From assembly GCA_964036665.1 (NCBI GenBank), contig OZ038533.1, positions 14,913,075 to 14,977,074 on the forward strand: a stretch of 64,000 nucleotides of DNA, written 5' to 3'. The notes below the pieces were generated by a model. It was not told where the DNA came from. It saw only the letters and a program-made list of their open reading frames with translations, and searched no databases. A program made the position numbers and the translations under genes. Positions 42,660 to 53,149 of this stretch are shown piece by piece. The stretch is from Gordius sp. MW1 (taxonomy: Eukaryota > Nematomorpha > Gordioida > Gordea > Gordiidae). Every line of letters starts with the position of its first letter. The stretch's first letter is position 1.

Positions 42660-43035
42660 AAAATTATTATGACTGATCAATCTCTACTGACAATTCGTTT
42701 TAAGTAGTAACAATAATGATCAGGGACGAGGTAATCAGATTAGGTGTAAATAACGATAGAGCACAAATAATAATGATAAGCGAAGTGGTAACAATAATGA
42801 TAAGCGCAGTGGTAACAATAATGATAAGCGCACCCATAATGATGGCGAAGATAACAATAAACTAAGAAATAGCGAAATCATCGTGATTCTAAAATCTATT
42901 AATAAACGCGTGGAGGATAATTTTATGGGTAAGGTAATAAAACTACTAACATGACATTTAAATTTGGCTAAACGCGTTGAGGATAATTTTATGCGAACAT
43001 TTGAATCTGGCCTTATGCCACAATTATATAAAGAA
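42660..43035 (+). repeat. Small tandem repeats, no gene
   Basis: About three copies of AGTGGTAACAATAATGATAA GCG-like units at 42771-42835 give an Asn-rich frame. A 26-bp word ACGCG-TTGAGGATAATTTTATG recurs at about 42908 and 42972. These resemble pieces of an LTR-element gag leader, but nothing is complete. Confidence 0.4.
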
Positions 43036-43080
43036 TGCTTGTACAGGGCTATGTAATCAAGAATTTTCAATCCGTTTATA

Positions 43081-43530
43081 TAAATGTCATTGTTTAAAGT
43101 CGGTGGATTTGGATTGATAGCTTAGGTAGAGGGAAATGGAACCCGATATTTCTGACTATAAAAGCCCATCGTCAGGGGAAAAAATAAAAAAAATAAAAAA
43201 GGGAGATGAAGGCTCGAAAAATAAAATATGAAGTAAAGTGATACGGAGATATATAGATACAAAAATAAAATTCTCACCAGAGGGGGGGGGGTGTTTTGCC
43301 TTTTCCCCTTATTTTTTACCCTCTTTCTCACCAGGTTTTTTTTGTATCTATATCTCCGTATTTACTCACTTTACTTCATTTTTTTATTTTTTGAGCCTTC
43401 ATCTCCCTTTTTTATTTTTATTATTTTTTCCCCTGACGATGGGCTTTTATAGCCAGAAATATCGCGTTCCATTTCCCTTTACCTACGCTATCAATCCAAA
43501 TCCACCGACTTTAAACAATGACATTTGTAC
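43081..43530. mobile_element. Palindromic foldback element, about 450 bp
   Basis: The left arm AATGTCATTGTTTAAAGTCG, GTGGATTTGGATTGATAGC through to TATATAGATACAAAA (about 43260) is the inverse of the right arm from TTTGTATCTATATCTCCGTA (about 43340) to ACTTTAAACAATGACATT. The spacer between them holds a G-run and CTCACCAG words. Open frames on both strands are by-products of the palindrome. The word TTGTACAGGGCT occurs near both sides in direct orientation (43039 and 43525). Confidence 0.75.
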
Positions 43531-43759
43531 AGGGCTCATTACTTTTATAAATAATAATTTTTTATTAAAAGTCAACAGATAATAACCCTTTTTATATATT
43601 TTTTATAAACAAACAAAAAGTAAATATTGGGCATTTATGTGAACAATAATTCAACTTATTTTTAATCACTACATAATTAATTAGTTTCAAAGGTTAAATT
43701 ATTATAATTAAAATTTAATTGAAATTTTTGTACTAAAATAAAGTGGATTCTTAATTAAA

Positions 43760-44582
43760 CAGCTCTACAAATATTGACTTTGTGAATTTGATAGAGAATT
43801 TTGCGCTATGTTTTTAGTTTTTTTAAAACTTCCCGTTTTTTAGATAAACGAGGTTAAAGGTGCAAAAAATGCCAATTTTACCCCTTTTTGAGGTTCAAAA
43901 GCCACAAATTTTTTAATCTGAATCAAAAAATATTAATTTATTCCTGTAGGTGTCATCTATAGGTCCATTATTTTGGTTTTTTTGTTTAACCCCAATATTT
44001 AAATTTATACGAGTTTGCGTAAACCCCTTCTCTTTATCAAAATTCGTCCCACGATGTCTGGTAAGCCGAGTACATTAGAGTTCATGTGCGTACGCGATGT
44101 ATACTAACACATATCTCTTCCCTTCACCTACTCTCCTCTCCTCTCTTTCTCCTCCACTCCCGCCCCCTTCATGTGTGCTTGGATAGATATGGGGGCGGGA
44201 GTGGAAGAGATGGAGAAAGGGAGAGATTGATGTGTTAGTAAACATCGCGTGTGTATTATGTACTCTAATGTACTCCTTTTTTCAGACTTAGCGGGACGAA
44301 TTTTGATAAGGGGAAAGGGTTTAGGTAAACGCAAATAAATTTAAATATAAGGGGGTATAAAAAATAAAATAATGGACGTATAGATGAAACTTCAATCCAC
44401 AGGAATAAATTAATAATTTTTGATATAAATTAAAATTTCGTGGCTATTGAGCCTCAAAAAGAGGTAAATTGGGAATTTTTTGCACCTTCAACCTCGTTTA
44501 TCTAAAAACATACTATTATTCAGCGCAAAATTTTCTATCAGGATTATAAGTTTGATTGCAGGATGATTTTTTTGTAGACCTG
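43760..44582. mobile_element. Palindromic foldback element, family B copy 1
   Basis: The ends CAGCTCTACAAAT and TTTGTAGACCTG are inverse repeats with one difference. The inverse similarity continues across the whole 823 bp (for example GCACCTTCAACCTCGTTTATC versus GATAAACGAGGTTAAAGGTGC) to a hinge near 44180 with GGGGGCGGGAGTGG. Non-coding. The 44128-44334 frame on the - strand is a palindrome artefact. Confidence 0.8.
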
Positions 44583-44632
44583 TGTTATTTACTCATCATG
44601 ATTATTTTGCAATCATTTTCATTACGCATATA

Positions 44633-45395
44633 TGTAGTGAAACAAATTCATTTACCTTGAAAAAGATTTGGTTGAGATACGCACAAGGTGAAAAGAGAAA
44701 GAATACACGAACAGAATTAACTTTAGTTTGAATGTTAATCGTTTTGATATATAAACTCGCGATTTATAGATTTGTTACCATTGTTATAATATCCCCTTAA
44801 TAAAATATATTCCTTTCCTTTTAACTAAAACTGGTGACCCCGCATTTGGGAGGAGCCCTTCTTTTTTATTCCTCCCCTCCCCCGAACACTCCTGTAGTAT
44901 CGGCAGGTTATCTCCTTGGATAGATTAAGTACTACTTCCATCACAATTATTGGCCTTGTAATGATCGAGACACAACAAGCAACCCCTTCAACCTCTCAAC
45001 AATCTCGATCTACACATTTACCAATGCTGTGGGGGAAGAAAGTCGCCTACTTATTGTTAAAAAAATAAAAATTTAGACGCCTTACTACACTGAAAATTTC
45101 GGCAAGACAATGCATCTCTACACCATCACTTACCAAAAAATCATCAAACAAAATTTTCATCCTACAGATTATTCTCTTTTTCTTTTTTAGAAGGGGAGTA
45201 TCTGTAGTGAAACAAATTCATTTATGAAAGAGATTTGGTTGTGATACGCACAACTGAAAAGAGAAAGAATACACGAACAGAATTAACTTTAATTTGAATG
45301 TTTATCGTATTGATATATAAACTCGCGATTTATAGATTCGTCACCATGTTATAATTTCCCCTTAGTAAAATATATTCCTTTCCTTTTTACTAAAT
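44633..45395 (+). mobile_element. Second TRIM-like LTR element
   Basis: LTRs of about 195 bp (44633-44828 and 45203-45395) begin TGTAGTGAAACAAATTCATT and end TTACTAAA or TTAACTAAA. CTGGTGACCCCGCATTTGGG follows the left LTR as primer-binding site, and AGAAGGGGAGTATC precedes the right LTR. The 374-bp interior has an ATG at 44961 opening a short frame (MIETQQATPSTSQQSRS) that looks like a truncated gag start, but no pol. It is related to the TRIM at 41056 by primer site and leader. I cannot fix the target duplication. Confidence 0.8.
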
Positions 45396-45740
45396 GTATA
45401 TGGTAAATAAATTTAAAACGTAAAATTTGCCTAAAAGCTTCAAATTAAAAAAATTGTTGGGTCGCGTTGAGTTCGGAAGAAATCAAACAAGTAGCCGGAC
45501 TTGGTCTAATGAAAACTATTTTGCAGGTGTCTACTAATGTCTACCAACAGAGTGTATTTTTTGGTCAAAATTAAACTCTATATAACGCGATAGTAGTTGC
45601 AGGTTATTTAGGACCCCACGGCCACGATAACAAACCTTAATAAAAATAATGGATCTGGCCTTTTAAGTAGTTAATATTTTAGCATGAAATGCGTTAAGTG
45701 AAAGTCTCAAGGGTTTTCTTGGCCCGACACCTTGACAACA

Positions 45741-46577
45741 CAGGTCTAAAAACCATCCTGCAATCGGACCTATAATTTTGATAGAGGATTTTGGGCTAAA
45801 TAATAATCTGTTTTTAGTTTTTTTCCAAAACTTCCAGTTTTTAAATATAGGAGGTTTAAGGTGCAAAAAATGCCCATTTTTAACTTTTTTGAGGCTATAC
45901 TGCATGACATTTTTAATTTATACTAAAAAATATTAATTTATTCTTGTAGATTAAAGAGTCATCTATACGTCTATTATTTTAGTTTTTTGTTTCGCCTCTA
46001 TAGTTAATTTTATTCGCATTTACGTGAACCCCTTCTCCTAATTAAAATTCGTCTCACTATAGTTGAAAAACGGACATTTGAGTACATAATGCGTACGCGA
46101 TGTTTAATAACACATCTCTCTCTCCCTTCACCTGCTCTCCTATCTTTCTCCTCCACCCCCGCCCCCTTTATGTGTGCTAGAATAGATATGGGGGAGGAAG
46201 TGGAAGAGAAGGAGAAAGGAAGATATTGATGTGTTGGTAAACATCGCGTGTGTAGTATGTACTCTAATGCACATAGTGGCATGAATTTTAATAAGAGAAG
46301 GGGTATGTAAATGCAAATAAATTGAATATAGAGTTGAAACAAAAAAGTTAAAATAATGGACATATAGATAAAGCTTTAACCTACAATAAAGAATTTTTTA
46401 TAAATTGAAAATAACGTGGCAAATGAGCCTCAAAAAAAGTTAAAGTATGTATTTTTTGCACCTTCAACCTCATTTCCAAAAACCTGGAGGATTTTGGAAA
46501 AAACTAAAAATTATTGTTTAGCGCAAAATTTTCTATCAAAATTATAGGTTCGATTGCGGGATAGTAATTTTGTAGTA
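45741..46577. mobile_element. Palindromic foldback element, family B copy 2
   Basis: It starts CAGGTCTAAAAACCATCCTG and shares the full arm sequence and GGGGGAGGAAGTGG hinge (about 46190) with the copy at 43760. The right end is trimmed at TTTTGTAGT. Divergence between the two arms is higher than in copy 1. Frames at 45663-45905 and 46010-46363 are artefacts of the palindrome. Confidence 0.75.
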
Positions 46578-46697
46578 ATTTTCACAAAGCCCGAGCCTAG
46601 GACTATATATCTCTACCTGAGAATTGGAGTGCTCTATTTGCACAAAACTCAACTGAGATAATTGATCTCAAAATTTGAAATGCTATAAGATCTAAAC

Positions 46698-47102
46698 TTA
46701 TTATTCATATGACTTGAAATTAAGTTTGACAGTGTAGACTATTAGCGTCTGTTAAATTTTAGCCAAAAATTTGGATCTTATACTCAACCTTTATTTATTT
46801 AGCACCAATATTTTGTAAAAATAGTTAAATTGAGTGAGTGGAAATTGAAATAGTATATTTTGATTGTTAAATTTTAAAAGGTTATAAGGTATCTTAGTGT
46901 CTTGAATTTTTTCCCTTTAAGTCCTCCCTTCTCTCAATTCAAATAAATAAATGGCAAGTTAAAAAAGCTATAAAAAGTAATGACCTATAATTCCAATTCT
47001 AAATGCTCTGCCTTTCTTATTATTCATATGACTTGAAATTAAGTTTGACAGTGTAGACTATTAGCGTCTGTTATATTTTAGCCAAAAATTTGGATCTTGT
47101 GT
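46698..47102. repeat. 85-bp direct repeat pair
   Basis: ATTATTCATATGACTTGAAA followed by TTAAGTTTGACAGTGTAGAC and TTTTAGCCAAAAATTTGGAT occurs at about 46700-46785 and 47018-47100 with one or two differences. This may be a segmental duplication inside the inverted-repeat element. Confidence 0.8.
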
Positions 47103-47459
47103 TTTTTTCCAATAAAAAATGGATTTTTTAATTGCAGGTAGAGCAAAGTTCTAATTTTTTTTTGATTTTATTTAACAACTTAGCTCTATCTGCATTTTTG
47201 ATATCAAGATTTACGATTTTGTAGACATTAAAAATAAATTTATGACTTATAACCTTAAATATTAAAATAAACATGATATTATTAACTTAGTTATATATTA
47301 TTATAACTATATAACTACAATAACTTAAATTTTTTTTACTATTATAAACAATTTTAGGCTAAATTGAGGCTATGTACGCGGCAAAATTAATCCAATTAAA
47401 AAACTGATGAAGTGATAAATATATATTACTAGCTGACCCGGCAAACGTTGTTTTGCTAT

Positions 47460-48310
47460 ATCAGTTAGAAGTGGGACATTGCGAGTAACAATTGCTGCCA
47501 TTTCTACAATAATGTACTGCAGTTCAAGACTCAAATCAGTGTTGAGTAAATCAGATGCACTTCGATTTGGCGAACTCATACCGAAATGACTAATTTTTAA
47601 ATTGGCAATGACAATGCAAAGAACCTCAATAGCTATCAATGCTTCATTGTACATTGTGTCGCTGAATATTATCGATAGATCGTTTCACCTTCAACGATAT
47701 CGATGTAATATATCACCAGCCATTGAATCTTTGCTTATACCACAACGTTTGTGCTCGGGGTGGGAACCATGCAATCAACACTATAGCGAATAGTAGGCGA
47801 ATTTGTGTTGCTGTACAGTTTAATGCTGCTTCACTAAGCATACTGTTCAAATGGTTGTCATCTTCTAGCAAGCCTACTGCAAGGCATGCATCTTTATACG
47901 TTGGATGTTGTCCATTTACTTTATGTATATCGTGAAATGACAATAGGCCCGTGACATTTACCAACAACAGTCGCAGATAAAAGCACTCAGTCTGCCCAGG
48001 ATTCACTGTATATACACGACCTAAAATGTTTGATTAGAATAAACCGGGGCATGCATTAACTGGTTTGCCTTGCTTGCGGGGCATCCATTTTTTCGATTGA
48101 GTCCACGTAAAATAGCAGGGTACTTTACACAATTCAAAAAAATCGGTGAGTGTAGTTTTTGGTGGATTTATAGCACGATCAAGCACGGTCTCGTTCATGA
48201 AAAACACAAGCTGGCCGTTTTAAATAATAGATAAACTGATAACTGCTGAATCCCGTTCATGAATTGGGAAACCAAAGATCCGCCATGGAGCTGATGTACC
48301 GGTCAATTTG
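47460..48310 (-). pseudogene. Helitron Rep C-terminus and start of helicase region
   Basis: The - strand encodes, in broken frames, QSKKWMPRKQGKPVNACPGL, then GRVYTVNPGQTECFYLRLLL, FHDIHKVNGQHPTYKDACLA, GLLEDDNHLNSMLSEAAL, and at the far end HFGMSSPNRSASDL and VTRNVPLL. This order is usual for animal Helitron proteins between Rep and the Pif1-like helicase. Only the first part of the helicase region survives, and no Walker A box is present. Confidence 0.75.
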
Positions 48311-48460
48311 TTAGTTCGTTGTTTCATCATTGTTATTCAATGGAGGTGCATTCACATTGGTATTATCAATTCTAAATACAGCCATATCACTCCCTTTATT
48401 CACATACTTCACTGGAGGTGCATTCACATTGGTATTATCAATTCTAAATACAGCCATGTC
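48308..48460. repeat. Tandem duplication inside the Helitron
   Basis: TGGAGGTGCATTCACATTGG, TATTATCAATTCTAAATACA and GCCAT(A/G)TCACTCC occur twice, at about 48340 and 48413. This duplicates a Rep segment and disrupts the frame. Confidence 0.85.
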
Positions 48461-48499
48461 ACTCCATTATTCACATACTTGCATATATATTTGATGCTC

Positions 48500-48960
48500 T
48501 TCACCGAGCAGAACTCAACATTAATATGAGCATTGAATGTTTTGCACAACAGAGTTGAATATGGTACAATCCATCGATTGTCAACGTCAATGGCTGCGTT
48601 ACTGATAGTTTTAGCAAATATTTTTCCGCCATTATCGGTTCTTCTTCGACGCTATATTGGATACCCGTCGACATGTGTGACCGTTTATTTGATGAAATCT
48701 TTAGGAAAACACTTTGTACATTTACCATCTAACATGCAAGGCGATGAACGATTCAAATATCCACATGGATGAATCATGTTTATAATAACAATATCACACA
48801 ATAATTGATCAGTAGACGGATTTGGAATTTCTGCAGAAATTAAACTATCGATGCATTCAGGACGTATTTTGTCGAAGAACCAAATCAAAATGTGAACATG
48901 AGGTAACCTTCGCATTTTCCACTCAACCGAATACATCCAGCAACGTGCAGGGCCAAATAT
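48500..48960 (-). pseudogene. Helitron Rep, HUH-motif segment
   Basis: The frame at 48685-48936 contains RRLPHVHILIWFFDKIRPEC and SLISAEIPNPSTDQLL, followed by CGYLNRSSPCMLDGKCTKCF. H-V-H inside LPHVHILIW is the HUH metal-binding motif of the rolling-circle Rep nuclease. The next part (48501-48728) is shifted in frame. The tyrosine motif further on is not cleanly readable. Confidence 0.8.
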
Positions 48961-48986
48961 ATGTAAATTTGAAATGAACCTCTCCT

Positions 48987-49095
48987 AAATGACAAAAAAA
49001 ATTTATGTTTTGCCCCCCCCCCCCATAATTGAACTTAAAACATTTTCGCCTCCCCCCCCCCCCTTATCCAAAACCTGGCTACGCTTATGGGCCAA
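48987..49095. repeat. hAT MITE fragment inside the Helitron
   Basis: Two C-runs (12 and 12-13 bases) and the right terminus CCTGGCTACGCTTATGG identify a copy of the GGGCGTAGCCAGG MITE family, inserted in reverse. The left terminus is lost. Confidence 0.65.
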
Positions 49096-49149
49096 ACGCA
49101 TTGAAAAATTTTTCCCTCAAAAACGTTGGTCAAACTTAAAATTCCGCTA

Positions 49150-50021
49150 CTACTTTGTGTATTGTTTCTTAACATCAACATAATAAAAAAAACACGGTCG
49201 TCCGTATTCGCGTACGAAAGCCATAGCATCCTGTATGTATTTTTGCATGTGACGTGGACTACCTACGTACGATGATGGTAGAATAATAAAGTGACCAACT
49301 TCGGCAGTGTTGGCAATGTTCGCAATAGCGTCTCGTAAGTGAATGTATTCTTCCACAGGCAGTTTCTGTTGGTTATATCTTAAGTATCGTAGACGCTCGC
49401 TCTCTATCTTCACATAAATGTCGACCATGAATTGTTGGCAAAGCTCACGACATCGTATTATGACGTTGTCTTGACCGCGTCTAATTATCAAACGATATGC
49501 ATAATAATCCTTCGAGCTAATTTTCTTGTTAATTTTGGCTCCTGTAATAATGTGTATTCCAATTAATTGAAAATGAGTAATCATGTTTTTAATAATGAAT
49601 AAAGTACCTGTTAGGGGATCTCGTTGTTTAATGTTTATGCAATATCCATCTTGTCCTTTCTAAAAAATTATCGGATATTGGAGAGCGTCATATGAACGAT
49701 GGGTATCAGCAATAAACTGAAGAGTTATCTCTTCTTCGAATCACGATTTGGCGCGAAGCCGTACGGTCCCCAACCATGATTCTGGCAACGTCGTCAACTA
49801 CAGGTGCATTGAATCTACGAATGTGCTCTCAACGTTTTATCAGATTCGATGACAATAGCGTAAATGTCACTTAGTAATTTGGGCATGTGTGATTTAAATA
49901 ATTTTAATAATTCATTGTGCTCATTCAACAGAATGTCCAGTTCGCTCACGATACGCCTGGCAAAAGGTGAATCGAGGTTGTTGTAGCCGCAACGTGCATC
50001 CACGCGATTAGCAAGTGCGCC
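49150..50021 (-). pseudogene. Helitron N-terminal (Helitron_like_N) domain remnant
   Basis: The - strand frames carry DARCGYNNLDSPFARRIVSE and LLNEHNELLKLFKSHMPKLL (49815-50003), then RRGQDNVIIRCRELCQQFMV, KIESERLRYLRYNQQKLPVE, and FIILPSSYVGSPRHMQKYIQ, AFVREYGRPCFF (49150-49584). These strings are highly conserved in animal Helitron proteins between the N-terminus and the HUH motif. Frameshifts and the insertion at 50022 break the gene. Confidence 0.82.
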
Positions 50022-50346
50022 CCATCACGTGACTTTCACCTTTAAAAGGCACGCCATTGCCGGAGGGCTTATTCGTTCTTTTCTCCCCAATCACTACTGC
50101 CCTCCACAACTTCCTATACGCTTTTCCTTCTTTTTTACCACTGTAACCTCCTTAAAATTATTGGTCCTCCCTTTTCATTGTTAAATTATATATTGTATGC
50201 CCATCACCAGATCTCAATCGGAAACAACTCCTAGGACAATCCGATCACCCTGATATCTTGAAAGAGCTGTACGTAATCTAAACTAGAGACCACCGAGAGG
50301 AGACATTACACTACCGGCGGATACAACCTTAACAGGACACACTAAA

Positions 50347-50937
50347 ATGGAAGAAATTCTAGAAAGACTCACCAGAAACCAGGAAATTATGATGGCGGAG
50401 AATGCCCTAACACGCAGAACGAACGAATCAATGGTCCAATTGTTAGAGCATATGTCGATAAGTGCAGGAAGTCCCACTTCTTTGCCGGGGACTTTTCAAG
50501 CATCCGGCACAATGCCAGCGACAGTCCAGATCTTACCAGCCCCAGAACCTCCACGCACTTCCCAGTCGGTGTGGGACGATATTCAACTACATATAAAGGG
50601 GCTGGAGGACCTAACATCGGACCCGGAGGCTCGTGTCGCTAAGAGAGACAAGCATGAGGCGAAATATTCCTTGCACACGGCCAAGCTGATGACACGAAAC
50701 ATGCCAATTGAAGCGCTCATTCCAGTGGACCATCAACTTAAAACCTTATGTCTCGCCATTCGCTTCAATTGGGCGACAGCCACCAGGACAGACGCATCTT
50801 GGCTAAAAGAAATGAAGATGTCCGACGTGGAAGTGTCTCGGCAGGCTAGGAAGCAGTTTTTTCCGAGCGCTAACAGGGGAGGAGGCGGCACGAAGAGCCG
50901 CAACTTCAAGAAGGGCGCGGCCCCTGCCCAGCGTTAG
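50347..50937 (+). CDS. Gag-like protein of the compact LTR-like element
   Basis: A 196-residue frame from the ATG at 50347, about 190 bp after the left repeat. The N-terminal 35 residues look coiled-coil (MEEILERLTRNQEIMMAENA), the middle is helical and charged. The last 30 residues are basic and glycine-rich (RKQFFPSANRGGGGTKSRNF), which suggests nucleic-acid binding. No zinc knuckle. The role as gag is inferred from position and composition only. Confidence 0.55.
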   Translation: MEEILERLTRNQEIMMAENALTRRTNESMVQLLEHMSISAGSPTSLPGTFQASGTMPATVQILPAPEPPRTSQSVWDDIQLHIKGLEDLTSDPEARVAKRDKHEAKYSLHTAKLMTRNMPIEALIPVDHQLKTLCLAIRFNWATATRTDASWLKEMKMSDVEVSRQARKQFFPSANRGGGGTKSRNFKKGAAPAQR

Positions 50938-51683
50938 GAAGCGCCTACTTGCAACTACCAATAACTGGGAAGTCGGGCCCTCGGGCTTACCGCTCTAATC
51001 GTGTAGCGCGGAAGAAAGGTCACCCTCCTGGTTGAAAAGCATACTAGCCTTCTTACGGGAGACCCGCCGTATAATCTTCTCGCCGTCTACAAGATTCCGC
51101 CCATTGAGGCCCCTCACCCATCAACTCCACCCTCATCACCGGAGCAGCCAACCAATACCGAGCGCCCCCGGGAAGTGGAAACCAGGATTGACTCAGTTGA
51201 AACATCCCTAGGCGGGGATGCTGGCTCGTCGTCACTGTGCGAAGTCATGAAAGCACACAAACTGCCTTTCAACTGGGGAAAGACTAACGTCAACACGGTA
51301 CCAACCGGACGATTGGACGTGCGCACAACAAGATTGAAACCTCACCCAATCATGTCAAGGTTTACTCTAAAGGTGGCTTTCGAAAGATATAGAGCACCGT
51401 TAGACAAGAAGCGCATAAGAGCCAATGGGGGGCTTTTTTGCCCCCCCCCCCCCCCAAGAATAAAAGAACTCTAAAGGAGCACCGGCTTACTTTACCGAGC
51501 TAGAAAGGGCCGGAATCACGTCCCAAACTCCAGCACTCGCTATTCGCTCAGCCACTTTCTTCATAGCGAAAACGAACGGGGACGCCAGAGTACGGACCTG
51601 GCAGAAGCTTCCAAGAACTTTATACCACACCCGCTGAAACTATCAACAATCCCGCTAACTGCGAGGCAGCTAGCCAAAGCCAG
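50938..51683 (+). pseudogene. Broken linker and RT N-terminal segment
   Basis: Three frames have to be read in turn here. A Pro/Glu-rich linker is at 51175-51474, and a C-run of 15 lies near 51440. After it come AYFTELERAGITSQTPALAI and FFIAKTNGDARVRTWQKLPR, the usual lead-in to RT motif A. Frameshifts at about 51600 and 51690 separate this from the main RT frame, so this copy is inactive. Confidence 0.55.
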
Positions 51684-52832
51684 ATGGGCAGCAAAAATGG
51701 ATCTAAAACAGCTTTTTTCTCCATACCAATACACGCCACAACCAAGAAATATGTAGGCTACGGATGGAAACGCAAGCTTTTCCACTACAATGTTCTACCA
51801 ATGGGGGCCTCCTTTTCACCCTTCGTATTACAAATGATCATAGCTGACTTGGCCAAAAAAGCCATTATAAGATCAAACTATAATGTGTATCTGGACGATA
51901 TACTTATCTTCAGCGACAACTACGAAAATGTCCAACTGGACCTAGAGAAATTGGCGGAGATGGCCAAAGACTGGGGTCTCACAATTAATGTATCCAAATC
52001 ATCTATCCTATTTGCGCAGCACATAGAATACCTGGGGATGCTACTCAAGCTAGACGTAGGATCCGTCAGAATCCTACCCAACACCATAGCACGCCTCAAA
52101 CTAGCGGCCGATATCTTATACATTTGCATAGAGGACAGAGATGCATTCGACCCGTTGGTACTTTTAGAAGCGCTGGGAGCGCTCAACTACTTTTACTATA
52201 ACTTTGCCGGAATGACCAAATTATTTGCCCCCTTTTACGCACTGACAAACCCTAACGCTCCGGACTTCAACCGAGTAATAGCAACCACCAAACTCACGGA
52301 AACCATGAAAGTTATCGGGGACACGATGCCTCTCTACAATGAATACACCACTACAATTGCCGTAGATGCGTCGAACTCCCACATAGGAATAGCATGGGAC
52401 GGAACCCTCTCATCGATCACGTTCCAGGGAGCAGCCGACAAAATCGGGTGGAAATGGCCAGGAGAAGGCCATATCACGCTCACCGAAACACTAGCAGCCT
52501 GTTATGGATACGCCATAGCGAGAGAAAAAGGCCACATTTACCCAAGAATTATAACTGATTCAGCCACGGCAGACTACGTCCTAAGAAAAGGCGGGTCTAA
52601 CTCACCTATAGTGGAAGACCTAATCGGAACGTTTACAACCAAGTACGGGTTACGTGCACTCATAGCTCTGCACTTCAATATAAAATGGACAAGCACAGGG
52701 ACAAACCCAGCCGACATCCCGTCCAGAACCTGGTACCCCCGTCCTGACGACATTGAACACCTGATGCAATACGTTTCAAACGAAGTACAAGAAGAAAAAA
52801 TAGACCTAGATTTCTGGGATGGCGTAATTTAG
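51684..52832 (+). CDS. Reverse transcriptase-RNase H of the compact element
   Basis: The 382-codon frame has the RT fingers-palm junction (FSIPIHATTKKYVGYGWKRK), VLPMGASFSPFVLQ, and the catalytic YLDDILIFSDN at about residues 73-83. It continues with KSSILFAQHIEYLGMLLKL and an RNase H domain: AVDASNSHIGIAWDG, then LTETLAACYG, ITDSATADYVL and TNPADIPSRTWYP. The first RT Asp (motif A, DLKQ) is just upstream in another frame. The TNPADIPSR ending and the RT style recall DIRS/Ngaro-type rather than Gypsy RNase H, but the tyrosine recombinase of those orders is absent. Confidence 0.75.
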   Translation: MGSKNGSKTAFFSIPIHATTKKYVGYGWKRKLFHYNVLPMGASFSPFVLQMIIADLAKKAIIRSNYNVYLDDILIFSDNYENVQLDLEKLAEMAKDWGLTINVSKSSILFAQHIEYLGMLLKLDVGSVRILPNTIARLKLAADILYICIEDRDAFDPLVLLEALGALNYFYYNFAGMTKLFAPFYALTNPNAPDFNRVIATTKLTETMKVIGDTMPLYNEYTTTIAVDASNSHIGIAWDGTLSSITFQGAADKIGWKWPGEGHITLTETLAACYGYAIAREKGHIYPRIITDSATADYVLRKGGSNSPIVEDLIGTFTTKYGLRALIALHFNIKWTSTGTNPADIPSRTWYPRPDDIEHLMQYVSNEVQEEKIDLDFWDGVI

Positions 52833-53082
52833 GAAAAGCATAGAAAAAGAACTGAACAAAAACCCATCACGTGACTTTCACCTATAAAAGGCACGCCATT
52901 GCCGGAGTATTCGTTCGTTTCTCCCCAATCACTACTGCCCTCCACAACTTCCTATACGCTTTTCCCCCTTTTTTACCACTGTAACCTCCTTAAAATTCGC
53001 CATTCACATGAAATATATATTGTAACTATTACGCGCGCTTTTTGAAATAACATAGTAGTAATAGTAGTTTTAAACAATAAAC

Positions 53083-53142
53083 GCCCCCGGCGAAACAATT
53101 GCGTAACCGGGGGAATCCGAAGGCAGATTTGCTGTCTTCGGA
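53083..53142. repeat. Two adjacent stem-loops
   Basis: CCCCCGG (53084-53090) pairs with CCGGGGG (53107-53113) across 16 bases. Directly after, TCCGAAGGCAG (53116-53126) pairs with CTGTCTTCGGA (53132-53142) with one G-T pair across five bases. They lie in the Helitron, just past the compact element, in a part with no clear reading frame. Confidence 0.7.
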
Positions 53143-53149
53143 TTTAATT

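Larger units (their letters stand above)
50022..52997 (+). mobile_element. Compact LTR-like element with gag-like, RT and RNase H, no integrase seen
   Basis: Direct repeats of about 135 bp (50022-50159 and 52864-52997) start CCATCACGTGACTTTCACC and end CTCCTTAAAATT. CGCC flanks both sides (50018-50021 and 52998-53001), and removing the element rejoins the Helitron frame. Between the repeats lie a 196-codon gag-like frame and a frame with RT and RNase H. Only 31 bp separate the RNase H stop from the right repeat, so there is no room there for an integrase or tyrosine recombinase. About 700 bp between the two frames is broken sequence with a C-run. The repeats lack TG...CA ends. Placement in a known order is uncertain. 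Confidence 0.75.

Noticed and set aside
43122..43582. Serine/phenylalanine-rich frames on both strands
   Set aside because: Both come from the same palindrome (43081-43530) and contain its purine/pyrimidine tracts.
44128..46363. Protein frames on the - strand at 44128-44334 and 46010-46363
   Set aside because: They fall in the arms of palindromic elements and mirror similar frames on the other strand. No domain, so they are artefacts of the inverted repeats.
47602..48772. + strand frames across the Helitron
   Set aside because: They are shadows of the - strand Rep coding remnants, which match Helitron signatures in order.
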